The position numbers were made by a program, and so were the translations under genes. From Hemicordylus capensis (taxonomy: Eukaryota > Chordata > Lepidosauria > Squamata > Cordylidae), in assembly GCF_027244095.1 (NCBI RefSeq), contig NC_069658.1:262454687-262518686 (forward strand): DNA of 64,000 bases. The letters are read 5' to 3'. The notes under the pieces were generated by a model. The model had not been told where the DNA came from. It worked only from the letters and a program-made list of their open reading frames with translations, and did not search any database. The stretch's first letter is position 1, and the number at the start of each line of letters is the position of its first letter. Positions 23,136 through 34,359 of this stretch are shown here, piece by piece.

Positions 23136-23552
23136 CCCCATTAAGGGCCAAATCGGCCCAGCCACTTGCCTCCGCAGCTTCCGCCGCCGACCAACCGCCC
23201 GCCCACCCAGCTGCCGATACCTCCTTGCTCCCGGAACACGTCCTCCGCTTGATCCGCTGCTCGATTAACAGAAGGAGAGAGGTGCTCGCATGCAGAGCTC
23301 CACTCTCTTTAAAGTCTCTTCCCGAACTGGCGCTTTGCGTCCTTGCCGCGCAAACCGCCAGTTCGGGAAGAGACTTTAAAGAGAGTGGAGCTCTGCATGC
23401 GAGCACCTCTCTCCTTCTGTTAATCGAGCAGCGGATCAAGCGGAGGACGTGTTCCGGGAGCAAGGAGGTATCGGCAGCTGGGTGGGCGGGCGGTTGGTCG
23501 GCGGCGGAAGCTGCGGAAGCAAGTGGCTGGGCCGATTTGGCCCTTAATGAGG
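23136..23552. repeat. giant palindrome inside Helitron copy 1
   Basis: The arm 23136-23339 is inverted at 23349-23552 with very few mismatches. The loop is about 9 bases, centred near 23344. The mirrored open frames on both strands here come from this symmetry. Confidence 0.93.
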
Positions 23553-24024
23553 GAGGGAGGGGGAATGGCAGCGGGGGGACAGGAGAGTCGTTACTAGGGC
23601 CCGTTGTTCAACGGGCCAAAATTAACTAGTTACCTATAAAGCCCTTAATGGCTTGGGCCCTGGGTATTTAAGAGAACGCCTTCTTCGTTATGATCTATTA
23701 AGATCTTCAGGGGAGGTTCGTCTGAGGGTGCCACTGGCTTGTCTGGTGATGACTCAGAGGCGGGCCTTCTCTGTAGTTGCCCCAGGGTTGTGGAATGCAC
23801 TTCCTGCTGAGCTCCTCCATCCCTCTTGACCTTTAGGAAACAACTAAAGACACATCTCTTCAGCCAAGCTTTTTAGTTATTTAGTGGGTTTTAGCTGTTT
23901 TTAATTTGAACTTTTATATGTTTTTTTAAAAAAAAAATTAAAATTGTTTTGGTTTAATCTTGTAAACTGCCTAGAAACTTCGGTAGTGGGCAGTATACAA
24001 ATATGCTAAATAAATAATAAATAG

Positions 24025-24660
24025 CCCATTCCTGGTGGTTTGTCACAAAAAACCTGTAGCAAGATCACTGGGAGTGCTGTGTTTGCTTGCTTTACACACA
24101 TTTACATAGCTGGTGGTAAAAATGTACTCCGAATTCAGGATGAGGGTTAAAAATCCCAGATAAGTTGTCCCCCACTTTTTATCCCCTGCCCCCAACTTTT
24201 AAGCTGGCTATGGGCCTGCTTGAATTTTCCACCTCCCACACAGGTATGTGGAACAGGACAGCATACCAGGTGGGGAAACATGGCATGCATGGCTCAGGTA
24301 GGGCTGATGAACATTATAATCTGAATTAGTCCAGCATTTCAGCATTGAGAATAGGGGCATGCCTGTGAAAGTGTAGGGGGGGTGGCCAAGCAACTTTGGC
24401 ATCCCGGTGCACAGTTCTGATTACAAGCATGCCACAAATGGAAAACAAGTGATGCCCACAGAGCATCTTATTCCAGATTACAAAACATATTAGCTAAATC
24501 CATTTCCCCCAACATTTCACAGATGAAAACAGGGATACCTTTGCAACAATCAATTATCATACCAAAGATTACTGCCAAAGGTGCACCTAAGTAATTTTGG
24601 AGCCTGGACCTAAAGGCCTTTGGAGCCCCCCACCCAACCCTGGTGCAAGTTAAGCATCAT
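24025..24660. other. no feature recognised
   Basis: No gene or nameable repeat between the L2 tail and the CA microsatellite. Confidence 0.5.
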
Positions 24661-24670
24661 CCCCCTATAT

Positions 24671-24672
24671 AC

Positions 24673-24721
<49 letters not shown>
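24671..24721. repeat. (CA)n microsatellite
   Basis: About 25 CA units. Confidence 0.95.
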
Positions 24722-24723
<2 letters not shown>

Positions 24724-24837
24724 TTTAACACATGGGTTCTTGAGGGCCCAAACAGCAACTGAATTCACAAGAATATAAGAATACAAAATGGGTGTATTTA
24801 TGCAAATAAGCATTAGCAGAAAAATTTCAACACGCAA

Positions 24838-25373
24838 CTTATGAGGCAAGGCTACAACACCTGGGGCTATTTAGTTTAGAAAAAAGACGACTGCGGGGAG
24901 ACATGATAGAGGTCTACAAAACCATGCATAGAGTGGAGAAAGTGGATTGGGAGAAAATCTTCTCCCTCTCACATAACACTAGAACCAGGGGTCATCCCAT
25001 GAAATTGATTGCCAAGAAATCTAGGATCAACAAACGGAAGTACTTTTTCACACAACACATAATCAACTTGTGGAATTCTCTGCCACGAAATGTGGTGACA
25101 GCCAACAACCTGGATGGCTTTAAGCGGGGTTTGGATCACTTCATGGAGGAGAGGTCTATCAACGGCTACTAGTTGGAGGGCTATAAACCACCTCCAGCTT
25201 CAGAGGCACAATGCCTCTGAGTACCAGTTGGAGGGGAGTAAAAGCAGGCGAGAGGGCATGCCCTCAACTCCTGCCTGTGGCTTCCAGCGGCATCTGGTGG
25301 GCCACTGTGTGAAACAGGATGCTGGACTAGATGGGCCTTGGGCCTGATCCAGCAAGGCTGTTCTTATGTTCTA
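24838..25373 (+). mobile_element. CR1-clade LINE, 3' fragment
   Basis: Matches the last 0.5 kb of the element at 2650-7291. An open 89-codon frame (24903-25172) keeps DMIEVYKTMHRVEKVD, LWNSLPRNVV and the terminal SINGY. It ends GGGCCTGATCCAGCAAGG and TTCTTATGTTCTA. A severe 5' truncation. Confidence 0.9.
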
Positions 25374-26855
25374 GGTTAACTTAACATATTGCCATCCCAC
25401 ATATTTCTTTCCCCATTCTCCCCTGCCTCTAAAGCACCTGTCACATCACACTTGGCCACCCAGCGCAGTGTGGGCCAGTGGCAATCACACCACCCAGGAC
25501 AGACTAAGGAGGATTTGGGGGCCCCCAGCAGGTGTGGAGGCCCTGGATTTTGGCCCCAAAGTCCAGGGGTAAGAATACCACTAATTACTGCCCAAGCCCC
25601 TTCCCTCACTGTTACACATTGCTGCAAACTGGATTCCACCCAACCCTATATTGGCTCTACTGAATAGTGCCTTAGTATTGTATGCCCATTTACAGCAGGT
25701 GATCTGGAGACTCAGTGAATCCAGCCACTCATTAGCTGGATGCATCTCCATTAAATTGGAGATTTAATTTCTAGGGTTTCTGGGGAGGGAGCTGAATCCT
25801 GGAGAATGGCTCTAGAAATTCACTTTTAAAAAGAGAGAGAGAGAGAGAACAAGGCATTCCCACAAGGCAAAAATACAGACAAAACTGGGGGAGTGATGTA
25901 TCAGGAACAGATTCCGAAAAATAGGGACCATCCCTGGTAAATGGGAATAATTAGAGCCTATGCACTGATAGACAGGCTGGGCTTAACCAGGAAGTGGACC
26001 AGAAGCAGTCCTTTTGTATAAAAAAGATCCCCACTTTTTACATGGTGGGAATTGGCTCATGGTGAAGGAGATTCAATTTTTCCCCTGTGCCATTTAGCAA
26101 AAAAACCTTTCCCTTTCAAAGCATTTGCTCCCAAAGTGATTATTCACTGCAGACATTCAGATTTTCATTGCAACATACAAGTAATAATAACATACAAATG
26201 ATTTGCTGCAAATCAAATACACTAAATTGATTGGAGACAATTATAATTTGAGTTGCAACAGTAAAGATTAGAAGTAATCAAAATGAAAATACAAGATTGC
26301 TATTTGTAAGAGTCTTTGGTTGTCTTATTTTCTGTCTTCTCCTTTTAAAAGTATTAACAATAAAAATAAATTAAAGCCAGGAGTTCTAGCACAATAGCCC
26401 TTTATTGGTATGAATTATCAGTATTCATGTTTGATAAAATGATGATAATTTTCGCATTCATAATTTTCCAGGCCTTTGGCAAAGGCTTCAATCTTTGCTA
26501 GTAAACACTGCCATCATATGGTGAAAGATGGGAATGCATCTGCTTTAAACAGAAATGTTCCTTTCCAAAAACTATTTCTATAACTGGGTGTAAGAAATCT
26601 TCTGCAGTGTAAACTTCAACTTCTTTCTCGCTCTTCAGATTTGTTTCACACTGTTAAACATGTTGTATTCTGTATTCAAGTGACTCTTTTCTTTTAAAGA
26701 TTGGAAATACATTTCTTTTTTTAAAAAAAAAGTTAAGTATGTCTTGCTTTGAATGCAAACATGTCTAATTCTTTCTCTACTGTGTTTTAATCCTTTTTTC
26801 TGATTGCCTAAGGCTGAAATCCCTACTTTATTTATCATACGTTACATACGTTATT
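25374..26855. other. no gene seen
   Basis: Unique-looking, AT-rich to the right. The frames at 25376-25667 lie on both strands and lack any recognisable domain. A short (GA)n tract lies near 25831-25848. Confidence 0.5.
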
Positions 26856-26857
26856 TA

Positions 26858-27030
26858 TCATCATCATCATCATCATCATCATCATCTTAACTGCTTTTCA
26901 ACAACAAAAGCTTTTCAAAGCAGTTTACATGGCAGAAGGTATGAAAAAGGGGGTCCTGTCCCCCAAAAACTCACAAAAGAGACACCAGGGCACTTACCAA
27001 CCAGACTAGCTGCTCAACAGCAGCAAAATG
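26858..27030 (-). mobile_element. L2-like LINE 3' end with (ATC)n tail
   Basis: An (ATC)n run (26860-26886) precedes GTTTACATGGCAGAAGG and CCTGTCCCCCAAAAACTCAC, the complement of an L2-like 3' end. The repeated-triplet tail marks its 3' end on the minus strand. Confidence 0.55.
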
Positions 27031-27190
27031 CCTCCATTCCGGCAAGTCGCATTTGAAACATAAGGAACAGCGGGGGCAGTCTCGTGGAAACTAAGAACCT
27101 GAAAAAACAGCAACTTTTCCCACCAGATATGACATCCTAGCTATATATCACAACAAATTAAATTTGAAACAAGGCATTGGAAATGTGAAT

Positions 27191-27300
27191 GGCACCCTGC
27201 TGTCCACATAGGGACTGTGGTGTCACAACACAGGAACTGTGGAAGCACACTTCCGAGATACGACGTGACCCCGTTGCAGGGTCTAATCTGGAAAACGCCC
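27191..27300 (-). repeat. 111-bp dispersed unit, copy B
   Basis: Reverse complement of 18432-18542, from GGCACCCTGCTGTCC to GGAAAACGCCC. Here it stands outside any LINE that I recognise. Confidence 0.7.
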
Positions 27301-28185
27301 AGATGACATCCTGACTAAAGCTGCACATGCACGATGTGAGATGCACCTGTGCAGCAGAAGGCTTCTACTAACACAACTATGGTAATATGGTGTTCACATT
27401 AAGGGATGGGATTTAGCAGATCTCCTCTTCCCCCATAAATGTCTTATACCACCCAAAAATATGTCCCTGAGGGCCCACAGCTCTCAGGGACATATTTTCA
27501 GGAGGTACCTGCTTGTCTTGTTCTATCTTACTAGAGTCATCTTCCCACACATGCGCACATACACACATACATTCTCAGCATGAGAAAACGACTACATTTT
27601 CTGCAAACTTAGTAGCATTTCTGAAGAAAACCAACTTCAGTATCATTACATAATGCTGGGTTGAAAAGGGACAGTTCCTCTCCTCTGCTAAATGTGAAAG
27701 TACCACCACTATAAAAGATGCCAACTTGCCCATTTAGCAAGGGTTAGCAATTCTCCATCTGCTTCCTTTAATGGGATCCATGGGTCCAATTTGCATATTC
27801 TGTTTCAAATAGAGAAATGGAGTTTCCTGAAGATCAGAAAGATTACTGGAACTGGGCTCAGTCTTGGCTGGAAATTAAGTAGGATGCAGATAACATATAT
27901 ACATATGTAATAGGATTCTCTACAAGTTAGACAACTTGGAAAATAAATTCTTTTTGTGGTGTGTATCAAATGACTGGCTACAGATTACCCAGTGCTCCAG
28001 ATGTTTTGGTACTGGGCAATATAGAGTGATTCCTATCAAATATCAAATTTTGATTCAAAATCTTTTAGTTGCAGCAAGGATTGGTTTAGGATGTGTAAGG
28101 ACATAAGTTTTGGTTCCTGTGATTAAAGACTGCTGGCTACAATTATGATTCATTACAATAATGGGAAAAGCAGCCCATTACGTTC
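27301..28185. other. no gene seen; one short palindrome
   Basis: Bases 27457-27501 fold into a stem (AAAATATGTCCCTGAG and its inverted copy), probably the remains of a fold-back element. Otherwise nothing recognised. Confidence 0.5.
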
Positions 28186-28189
28186 AGAT

Positions 28190-28437
28190 GAGAAAGGCAA
28201 GAACTCATGGCAACCACAGAGTCATGTGGTTTTCGTGATAGAATACAGGAGAGGTTTACCATTGCTTCCTCCCACGCAATATGAGATGGTGCCTTTCAGC
28301 ATCTTCCTATAACACTGCTGCCCAATATAGATTTTTCTAATAGTCTGGGAAACATACCAGCAGGGACTCAAACAAACTCACAACCTCTTGATCCCTAGGC
28401 AAGTCACTTCCCCGCTGCACCATTAGGTGGCTTAGGC
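28190..28437 (-). mobile_element. tRNA-derived SINE, full length
   Basis: In reverse complement: tRNA-like head with B-box-like sequence (GGTTGTGAGTTTG), CCCAGACTATT, the CAGCAGTGTTATAGGAAGAT block, AGATGGTGCC and a tail. This uninterrupted copy shows the empty site of the retrovirus-like insertion at 7915. Confidence 0.85.
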
Positions 28438-28639
28438 TTGGATGCAACACCTCAAAATGTACAAAAAGGGTTTCATGTGTAAATTTTGTTCGAAAAGCCT
28501 AGCTCATAATACTATTGTTTAAAAGAAAAGAAAAAGAAATGGGATTTTCTGGTGCAGGTCCTGCACTTTCAAAGTATACCATACTTGTAGTGATAACTAC
28601 ACTATGAAACTTTTAGAAGCATTATGAATCTAATTCTTG

Positions 28640-29575
28640 TTTTGTCCCTGACAGGCTCTTCTTCAGCCTGGTAACATGTTCATTAGAGTCAACACCTGCC
28701 AATGTCTTGTCCTCTCAGCATTGTTCCTGCTCCTCTTGTTCTCATCCTGGAGAAGGCTTGAACCCCACCAAGGAACTTTGGGTCCTACCAAGAGACCCAT
28801 GTCCTGATCCTCTCTACCTGGCACTCAAGGTCTACCTTTGCAGGACAGCTTTTCAGCCAGAGCCCAGAGGTCTTCCACCTGATGGAGCCAGCTAAGCATG
28901 TGTGGAACCACATTTCCTGGGGCTGTCCTGAACTCCTCCAGGGTGCCCTGCGGGACTTGCTTCCTGTGTGACATGAAGGCTCTTCGCTCCTACATAGAAC
29001 ACCCCAGCAAAGTCCATCATATCTTCATGTGGCCCTATAAAGGAATGTAAAGCCCACTGTGGCCACAGCCCCTTCCAGAAGATTTCAGAGGTCTGTACCA
29101 CCTACAATCATGTGGTGGTGAAAACTGTGCATTTCTTCCCACTAGAGGCACTTTATCTGCTCCTGACAGATCCCTTGCTTAATCTTCATGTTATCCACTT
29201 GCTCAGGGGTCCCTGAGCTGTCGATGCTTACTGTCAGGTTGGCTCCCTTTCCCCTGATGATCTGCTCATCAGCAAAGCCATCAACACCACCCCTAGTACC
29301 CAAGTGATCATGCTCAAGGTCTGCCACAGCCAGGCTGAGATGATCCTCACAGCCCTGCACCACATGCCTCCACCCTTGAGGGAGCGCCATTTCCTAACAC
29401 ATTATGTAGACTTGGTGAAAGACCCTCTGGGGCACTTGGCTGAGTAGTACCTCTTCACTGTCCTGACTGCAGATCCAAGGCTGGAGGCTTGGATCTACAA
29501 CATAACCCACTGGCCCACCAGCAATGACAACCGGTCTGATTCCTCCAGCCCTTGGGAATATAAATCAATCAATCA
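28640..29575 (+). pseudogene. unrecognised coding-like relic, possibly a retrocopy
   Basis: Plus-strand frames carry protein-like pieces that change frame, for example FLCDMKALRSYIEHPSKVHH (about 28955-29015) and VIMLKVCHSQAEMILTALHH then PLRERHFLTHYVDLVKDPLG (about 29309-29431). Stops and frame changes break it. It ends in (AATC)n/(AAAT)n at 29562-29592, like a retroposon tail, and shows no splice-like gaps. I cannot name the family; a processed pseudogene and an old mobile-element gene both remain possible. Confidence 0.45.
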
Positions 29576-29594
29576 ATCAAATAAATAAATAAAA

Positions 29595-30030
29595 CAGAAG
29601 AATGCTATTGTAGTATCCCAGGCTTGGAGAAAGCACCTGAGCTTCCAGGAGGTTCAAGTAGTAAAAACCATCTGCAAGCAAGCCATGGAAGTCTTTTGGT
29701 ATAAACCCTGGATTTTGGCCCTACAGGATTAAGCCAAATTCTGTCTAATCCACACAGGTCCACAGTGGCCAGTCAGATCATGGCTCTGGACACTAAACAT
29801 AAACAAGATGTCCAGGGGGTAATCTTTGTCCCCCTGTTGTTTGTCCCCAGCATCTGATATCCAGAGGTATGCTGCCTTGAAACACAGCTGTTCAGCTTAA
29901 ATATTACAGCCAACATTGTTGGGTGGATCTCCTTTTAAATTTTCCTGAGCTGCTTTTAAAGCCATCTAAGTGATTGTGACCATCATCAAAGCTTGTGATA
30001 GAGAAGTCCATAAATTCATTACATGTGCCA
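29595..30030. other. no feature recognised
   Basis: Nothing that I can name between the AAAT tail and the MITE. Confidence 0.5.
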
Positions 30031-30033
30031 AGG

Positions 30034-30126
30034 CAGGAGTTCCCAACCTTGGAGAAAACCATTATGGTGGAGGCTGATGGAAGTTATAGTCCAACAACAT
30101 CTGGAGCCCAAGGTTAGGAAACCTTG
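30034..30126. mobile_element. small hAT-like fold-back MITE
   Basis: Starts CAGGAGTTCCCAACCTTGG and ends with an inverted version (CCAAGGTTAGGAAACCTTG), with ACAACATCTGGAGCCC inside, as in the 15245 copy. Target duplication not clear. Confidence 0.6.
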
Positions 30127-31231
30127 TGTTAAGAAGTACTATAGGATAGAAAGATGGCGTCGGGAACGAAAATTACTGACTAAACCACCTGTCAGGATTT
30201 TCATCAATCATTTGGTCTTATCACCTTCCATCAGTCAGATGGAGGTCAGTATGTGTGCGGGGCTCTGTCTTCCTCCTCGAGGTGTTAGTCTAGAGGGTCT
30301 TTAGACCCTGAAAAGTCTGGAAAACCCTGGATGAACATCTGGAGAGACCTTCCTGCAATCATTGGACCGAATGAAGAGAGGCTTCCACCGCCTAATTACT
30401 GACGACCTGTTCTTTTCTTCTTATCTTTACTAATAAATCTCTGAGATGTCCACGGCCGTGAGTTTGGTGGATTTATGATGTTGCTGTTTTTTTTAAATCT
30501 CTCTTTACTGAAAGCTTTTGCTTACTTTTCGCTATTTTTACTTTGCTGGAGATCTCAGTATTCCAATGCTAACAGCTTTCAGTTTTTGTCTTGAAGAATT
30601 TTTTGAAATGTCTGATATCCCAGCAATTACTTATTTCTTATTTTATTCTTGAACTTTAAATTACTCACAGCATTCGTTGGAGTCTATTAAGGGTTTCTTC
30701 TTCTTCTCCCTATCTCTTCGTGAACCTCCCGCTCCCCCACTTCGACCTTTCCAGCAGATAAGTATTTGCAATGGAGAAGAGGAATGGAGACGACGACAGG
30801 CTTGGATAGAAGAATGGCTTGTTTTTTCTCTTTTGATTTGGTTTTTTTTAAAAAAAAAATCTTACAGTTTTTGCAGAGCCACATATCTAACCAGTTCATG
30901 TCTGTCTTACAAAGCCCTACTTAAACAAACTCTGTTTACCTGATTTCTGGGAGGATTTGTCTTTGACTGCTCTGAAAAGTTCAATTTAGAGCTCCTTCTG
31001 TTTGCACGGCTGACAAAGTGTTTTATGGCTGAATAATCACCCTTTCATCATTAACCATCTACCCAAGCTCTGACTGGAGAAACGAAAGTGTTGGGACGGA
31101 GTTAGCTGAGACTGTGACTTTACTTTGACGAATTCCATACCTCCTACTTGGCTGAGCTGGAGTGATGAAGATTTATAATAGAACAAACCTGAAAGTTTTA
31201 ATTTTATTTGAAAGTTTACTTGCTTCAGCTG

Positions 31232-31237
<6 letters not shown>

Positions 31238-31284
<47 letters not shown>
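31238..31284. repeat. (GT)n microsatellite
   Basis: About 23 GT units inside the 4.2-kb retroinsertion. Confidence 0.95.
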
Positions 31285-31285
<1 letters not shown>

Positions 31286-33090
31286 AGTACTATTTGGCTT
31301 TTAGCTGCGGTGAGGTCTATGCAGAAGGATTTCAATTGGAGAGATTTCTTTGCGCAGAAGCTTTTTCTTAGGTATTTCAAGGTTACAGTCCTGGCACTGT
31401 TTGGTCTCTCCTGTATGAGAAAATGTCTCTGGACACAGTTTATAAGATTTCACATTAACCCTTTGCTGGGTGAGCGGGTAGATTCTCAAAGCCTCAAAGA
31501 TTTTAAATGTTGACTCCCCCCCCCCCTTTTTTTTTAATGCATTTCTCTTTCTCTTTGACTTTTCAAGATATGTGATTAACTCAAGGTTTATTTTATCTAC
31601 AGGTTTTAACTTTGAGTATAAGCATATATTGTACCTTATTAATTGTCTTGCCAATGTATTCCCTGTGTTCAATGCACTTTCTTCAATGTATTTCTGTATT
31701 GCTTTTCCTCTTTTTCCTCCTTTCCTTTTCCTACCAAACAATATTTAGGGAATTCCATACAGGGTCTAATACTGAAATAACCTCAGCACTTAAAGTCTTA
31801 ACCTAGGGAGTTAACACGTATCAGCATGATTGAAACTGAATTATATGTGATTATTTTGGGTTACCTTTGTAGCTGTAACCCGGAAAATACCAAGCCTTAA
31901 CACTTGGCCCCTCAAGGCATTCCCTGTGTTAACTGTCCTTTATATTTTAAACAATAATTTAGGGAGTTCTAAATTAGGTCCAATATGGGTAACAAGCTAA
32001 TCAGGAATTAAGTTGCATTGTGGGAACCCGATGGTCTAAAAGATCTAAGGAATTGTCACATATATCTTCCTGTTTTTTTTCTTTTTTAGAGACATAATGA
32101 GAATGTATTAAGAAAGGGAGATTTATGGATGAATTGAGAATATCCTTGCAAACTTAATTTTTAGAAACAAAGTGTCGCAACAATGCAAACATATCCAAAT
32201 ATAGGGAACAGGATTATTGGTTTTTGCTTACCACAGGACATTATAGTTTTAAAGGGATAAGAATGACAAGCAGCTGAAGGGTACTCTGTTTCTTCTATTA
32301 GTTTCAGTTTACTATTCCCTCCTCTCTTCCCATGGGTTTTTATTACTTGTTATGAATATCTGAATAATTATTATTATACTTAATAATAACACTTTGAGAA
32401 GTTTAGCTGAAAGCAAACAATTGGAAGCAAATTGTGAAGGATCAGATACATGTACACAGGGGATAATGTATTGCCATTTTTTTGCTCCCTGTTGTAGGTT
32501 ACAAAGATCAGTCAAGGCTGAATTTTGTCCCCTCCGTTTATCTCTCCGGTATGTTTATTTGGTTTTCATTACAGAGGAGTGGGACTACTAAAGGTTTAGC
32601 TGATCTTTGTTCATTATTTTACTATGGTTTTTGTATTCCAGTTTGCGATTGAATTTCATGGGCTGGTGGATATGTGGCTTTGTATTTATAACACACATAT
32701 TACTTCTGGTATGCCAGAATTAGTGGTTGTTTTTTTTAACTCCTATTTTCCTCTCCATTGGATAATCTTGGCTGAAACCGTTTTGCATATCGTTGCCAAA
32801 TAATTAACTGAATTTAGGGGGAGTGTTCTGTGAGAGTTCTAAACTCTACTCCCTCTGATGATTAGGTTTTTAGTCGAGCCTACAGACATTAACAAGCCTT
32901 CCATGTGTAGCTGTTTTAATCTCCCATGGATTTTTTAGGAGGTAGCCAAATGATTTTTGGAGGAGAGAGCTAGTATGAAGGGACTGAGGCAACTTAAGGT
33001 GTGATTTGAACACAGTGACATATAGAACTAACATATGTCTTGCCTGAGAGATCTTTCCCCTTTATTGTATGGATATTACAATATTATAAA

Positions 33091-33302
33091 TGAGCCCCTG
33101 GTGGCGCAGTGGTAAAACTGCTGCCCTGTAACCAGAAGGTTACAAGTTCTATCCTGACCAGGGGCTCAAGGTTGACTCAGCCTTCCATCCTTCTGAGGTC
33201 GGTAAAATGAGTACCCAGAATGTTGGGGGCAATATGCTAAATCATTGTAAACCGCTTAGAGAGCTCTGGCTATAAAGCGGTATATAAATGTAAGTGCTAT
33301 TG
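33091..33302 (+). mobile_element. tRNA-derived SINE with L2-like 3' tail
   Basis: Head GAGCCCCTGGTGGCGCAGTG with B-box-like GGTTACAAGTTC, body GTCGGTAAAATGAGTACCCA, tail GTAAACCGCTTAGAGAGCTC and CGGTATATAAATG. TATAAAT is repeated on both sides. A second copy lies inverted at 36222-36452. Confidence 0.88.
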
Positions 33303-34359
33303 CTATAAATGGTACTGAAGTGAACTTAATAATGTATATTAGAATATATTTGAGACATATTTGAAGTACACCTAAAATTACACATTTGTTTTTGAGCTAT
33401 TATGTAGGATTAATCTTTATTTAGTTTCCTGTATTTGTTATCCATAACATTGAAATTCATTTGGAAGAGAACTGTTCAGCACTTTGCTGGTGAAGTCTGC
33501 TGCTGTGGCTCCTATTGTAAACTGGTTAATCGGTTGGATAGAACAAGGCATTTAAAATTCTTTGAATTCATTTTCAGTTTGGCCAGAATCATGGATGACC
33601 TGTGATCATTCTAGATTGTCTCAGCCCACCAGCTTAACATATAAGTTAATATATTATATCTCTCATTTAATGTTGATGGGATGGAAAAGGCTAGAAGATC
33701 CATGATTTGTTTAGGAGACTTCCTTTGTTGAGTATTGGAGAATAACATACTACAGAACATACTTTATTAACTATATACATTACAAGACATAGTTATCCCA
33801 CTTACTGAAAGTTTTAATAAATTCTGTTTCTTATGATTACTTATACAGGTCTTAATTCAGAAGTAGGACAAAATTAGAGCAAGGGGACTTATATTCCCCT
33901 CCCTATAGAATACAGAATCTTATCAATAATACCCAATATCATTTTTTGTGTCTGTGATGTTCAAACCACAGAGTACAGGAGATGCTTTGCCCTGAGTTTG
34001 AAATAATTGTATGATATCTACTTTATATATCATAGTTGGGTTGGCTCTCTCCTTCTCAAACCGTTTGTTAGTGGGATGGTCAATCACGTTGGGACAGACT
34101 TTTTCTTTTCTAATTTCCCGTAGTGGAGTTCAAAATTCTTTACTGATTGCTATTGATGTCTGATGCCTAGTTTAGGACCCTTTAGATTCAACTAACACTA
34201 CTGCATTTTTTCTTCATTCTGGTTTTGAAGGATAGACTTTGTATCTAAACTTGTTTGGTCTTGTTGGAGTGTCAGAGATGTAACCCTTCTGTTTCTACTT
34301 GTGATACTAATAAAAGCAATTTTTTAAAAATTAAAATTAAAAAAGAAGTACTATATATA

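Larger units (their letters stand above)
22801..23629 (+). mobile_element. non-autonomous Helitron with giant internal palindrome, copy 1
   Basis: It begins TCCTCTCTAATAAAAG, close to known vertebrate Helitron 5' ends (TC then ATAATAAAAG), and ends CTAG. A hairpin with 9-bp stem (23598-23617) stands 8 bases before CTAG. It lies exactly between A and T of an L2 LINE with no target duplication, as Helitrons do. It has no Rep/helicase coding. It contains two perfect hairpins near the 5' end, a central palindrome with arms of about 204 bp, and is very GC-rich against its surroundings. The copy at 36563-37400 shares its ends. Confidence 0.85.
21968..23880 (+). pseudogene. L2 reverse-transcriptase relic
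   Basis: Visible blocks in order: FCSYHSGRFQKV, VPQGSILSPMLFN (about 22136-22175), YADDTQF with the catalytic DD pair (22231-22251), then MRENKLRLNLNKAEVLIVG after a stop. Past the Helitron come RAFSVVAPGLWNALP (about 23760-23805) and a broken C-terminus. This is the 3' half of an L2 ORF2; the endonuclease is missing. Several stops and frame changes make it dead. Confidence 0.8.
21963..24024 (+). mobile_element. L2-clade LINE, 5'-truncated, split by a Helitron
   Basis: Starts directly after the CR1 3' end with reverse-transcriptase sequence and ends with an L2-like tail (TTGTAAACTGCCTAGAAACTT, then AAATAAATAATAAATA). The Helitron at 22801-23629 lies between GTGCTGGTTA and TTACCTATAAAG. Without it the line reads on in frame as KYKVLVITYKALNGLG, a typical L2 block. 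Confidence 0.85.
30144..34342 (+). mobile_element. 4.2-kb retroinsertion, L1-like ends, no reading frame
   Basis: Flanked by the 13-bp duplication AAGAAGTACTATA (30131-30143 and 34343-34355). It starts GGATAGAAAGATGGCGTC, like L1 5' untranslated regions (AAGATGGC), and ends AATAAAAGC plus an A/T-rich tail. These are the marks of target-primed reverse transcription with L1 machinery. No ORF1 or ORF2 frame, endonuclease or reverse-transcriptase motif is visible. It holds a (GT)n run and a later SINE (33091-33302). It is either a non-autonomous or internally deleted L1 or a retrocopied long noncoding RNA. Confidence 0.6.

Noticed and set aside
22807-23629. Long open frames on both strands (up to 265 codons)
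   Set aside because: They lie in the GC-rich Helitron palindrome, so each strand mirrors the other, with low-complexity Ala/Arg/Pro composition and no domain.
31162-31513. Frames with poly-Cys-Val
   Set aside because: Translations of the (GT)n microsatellite; likewise at 2230, 9804, 24610 and 55423.
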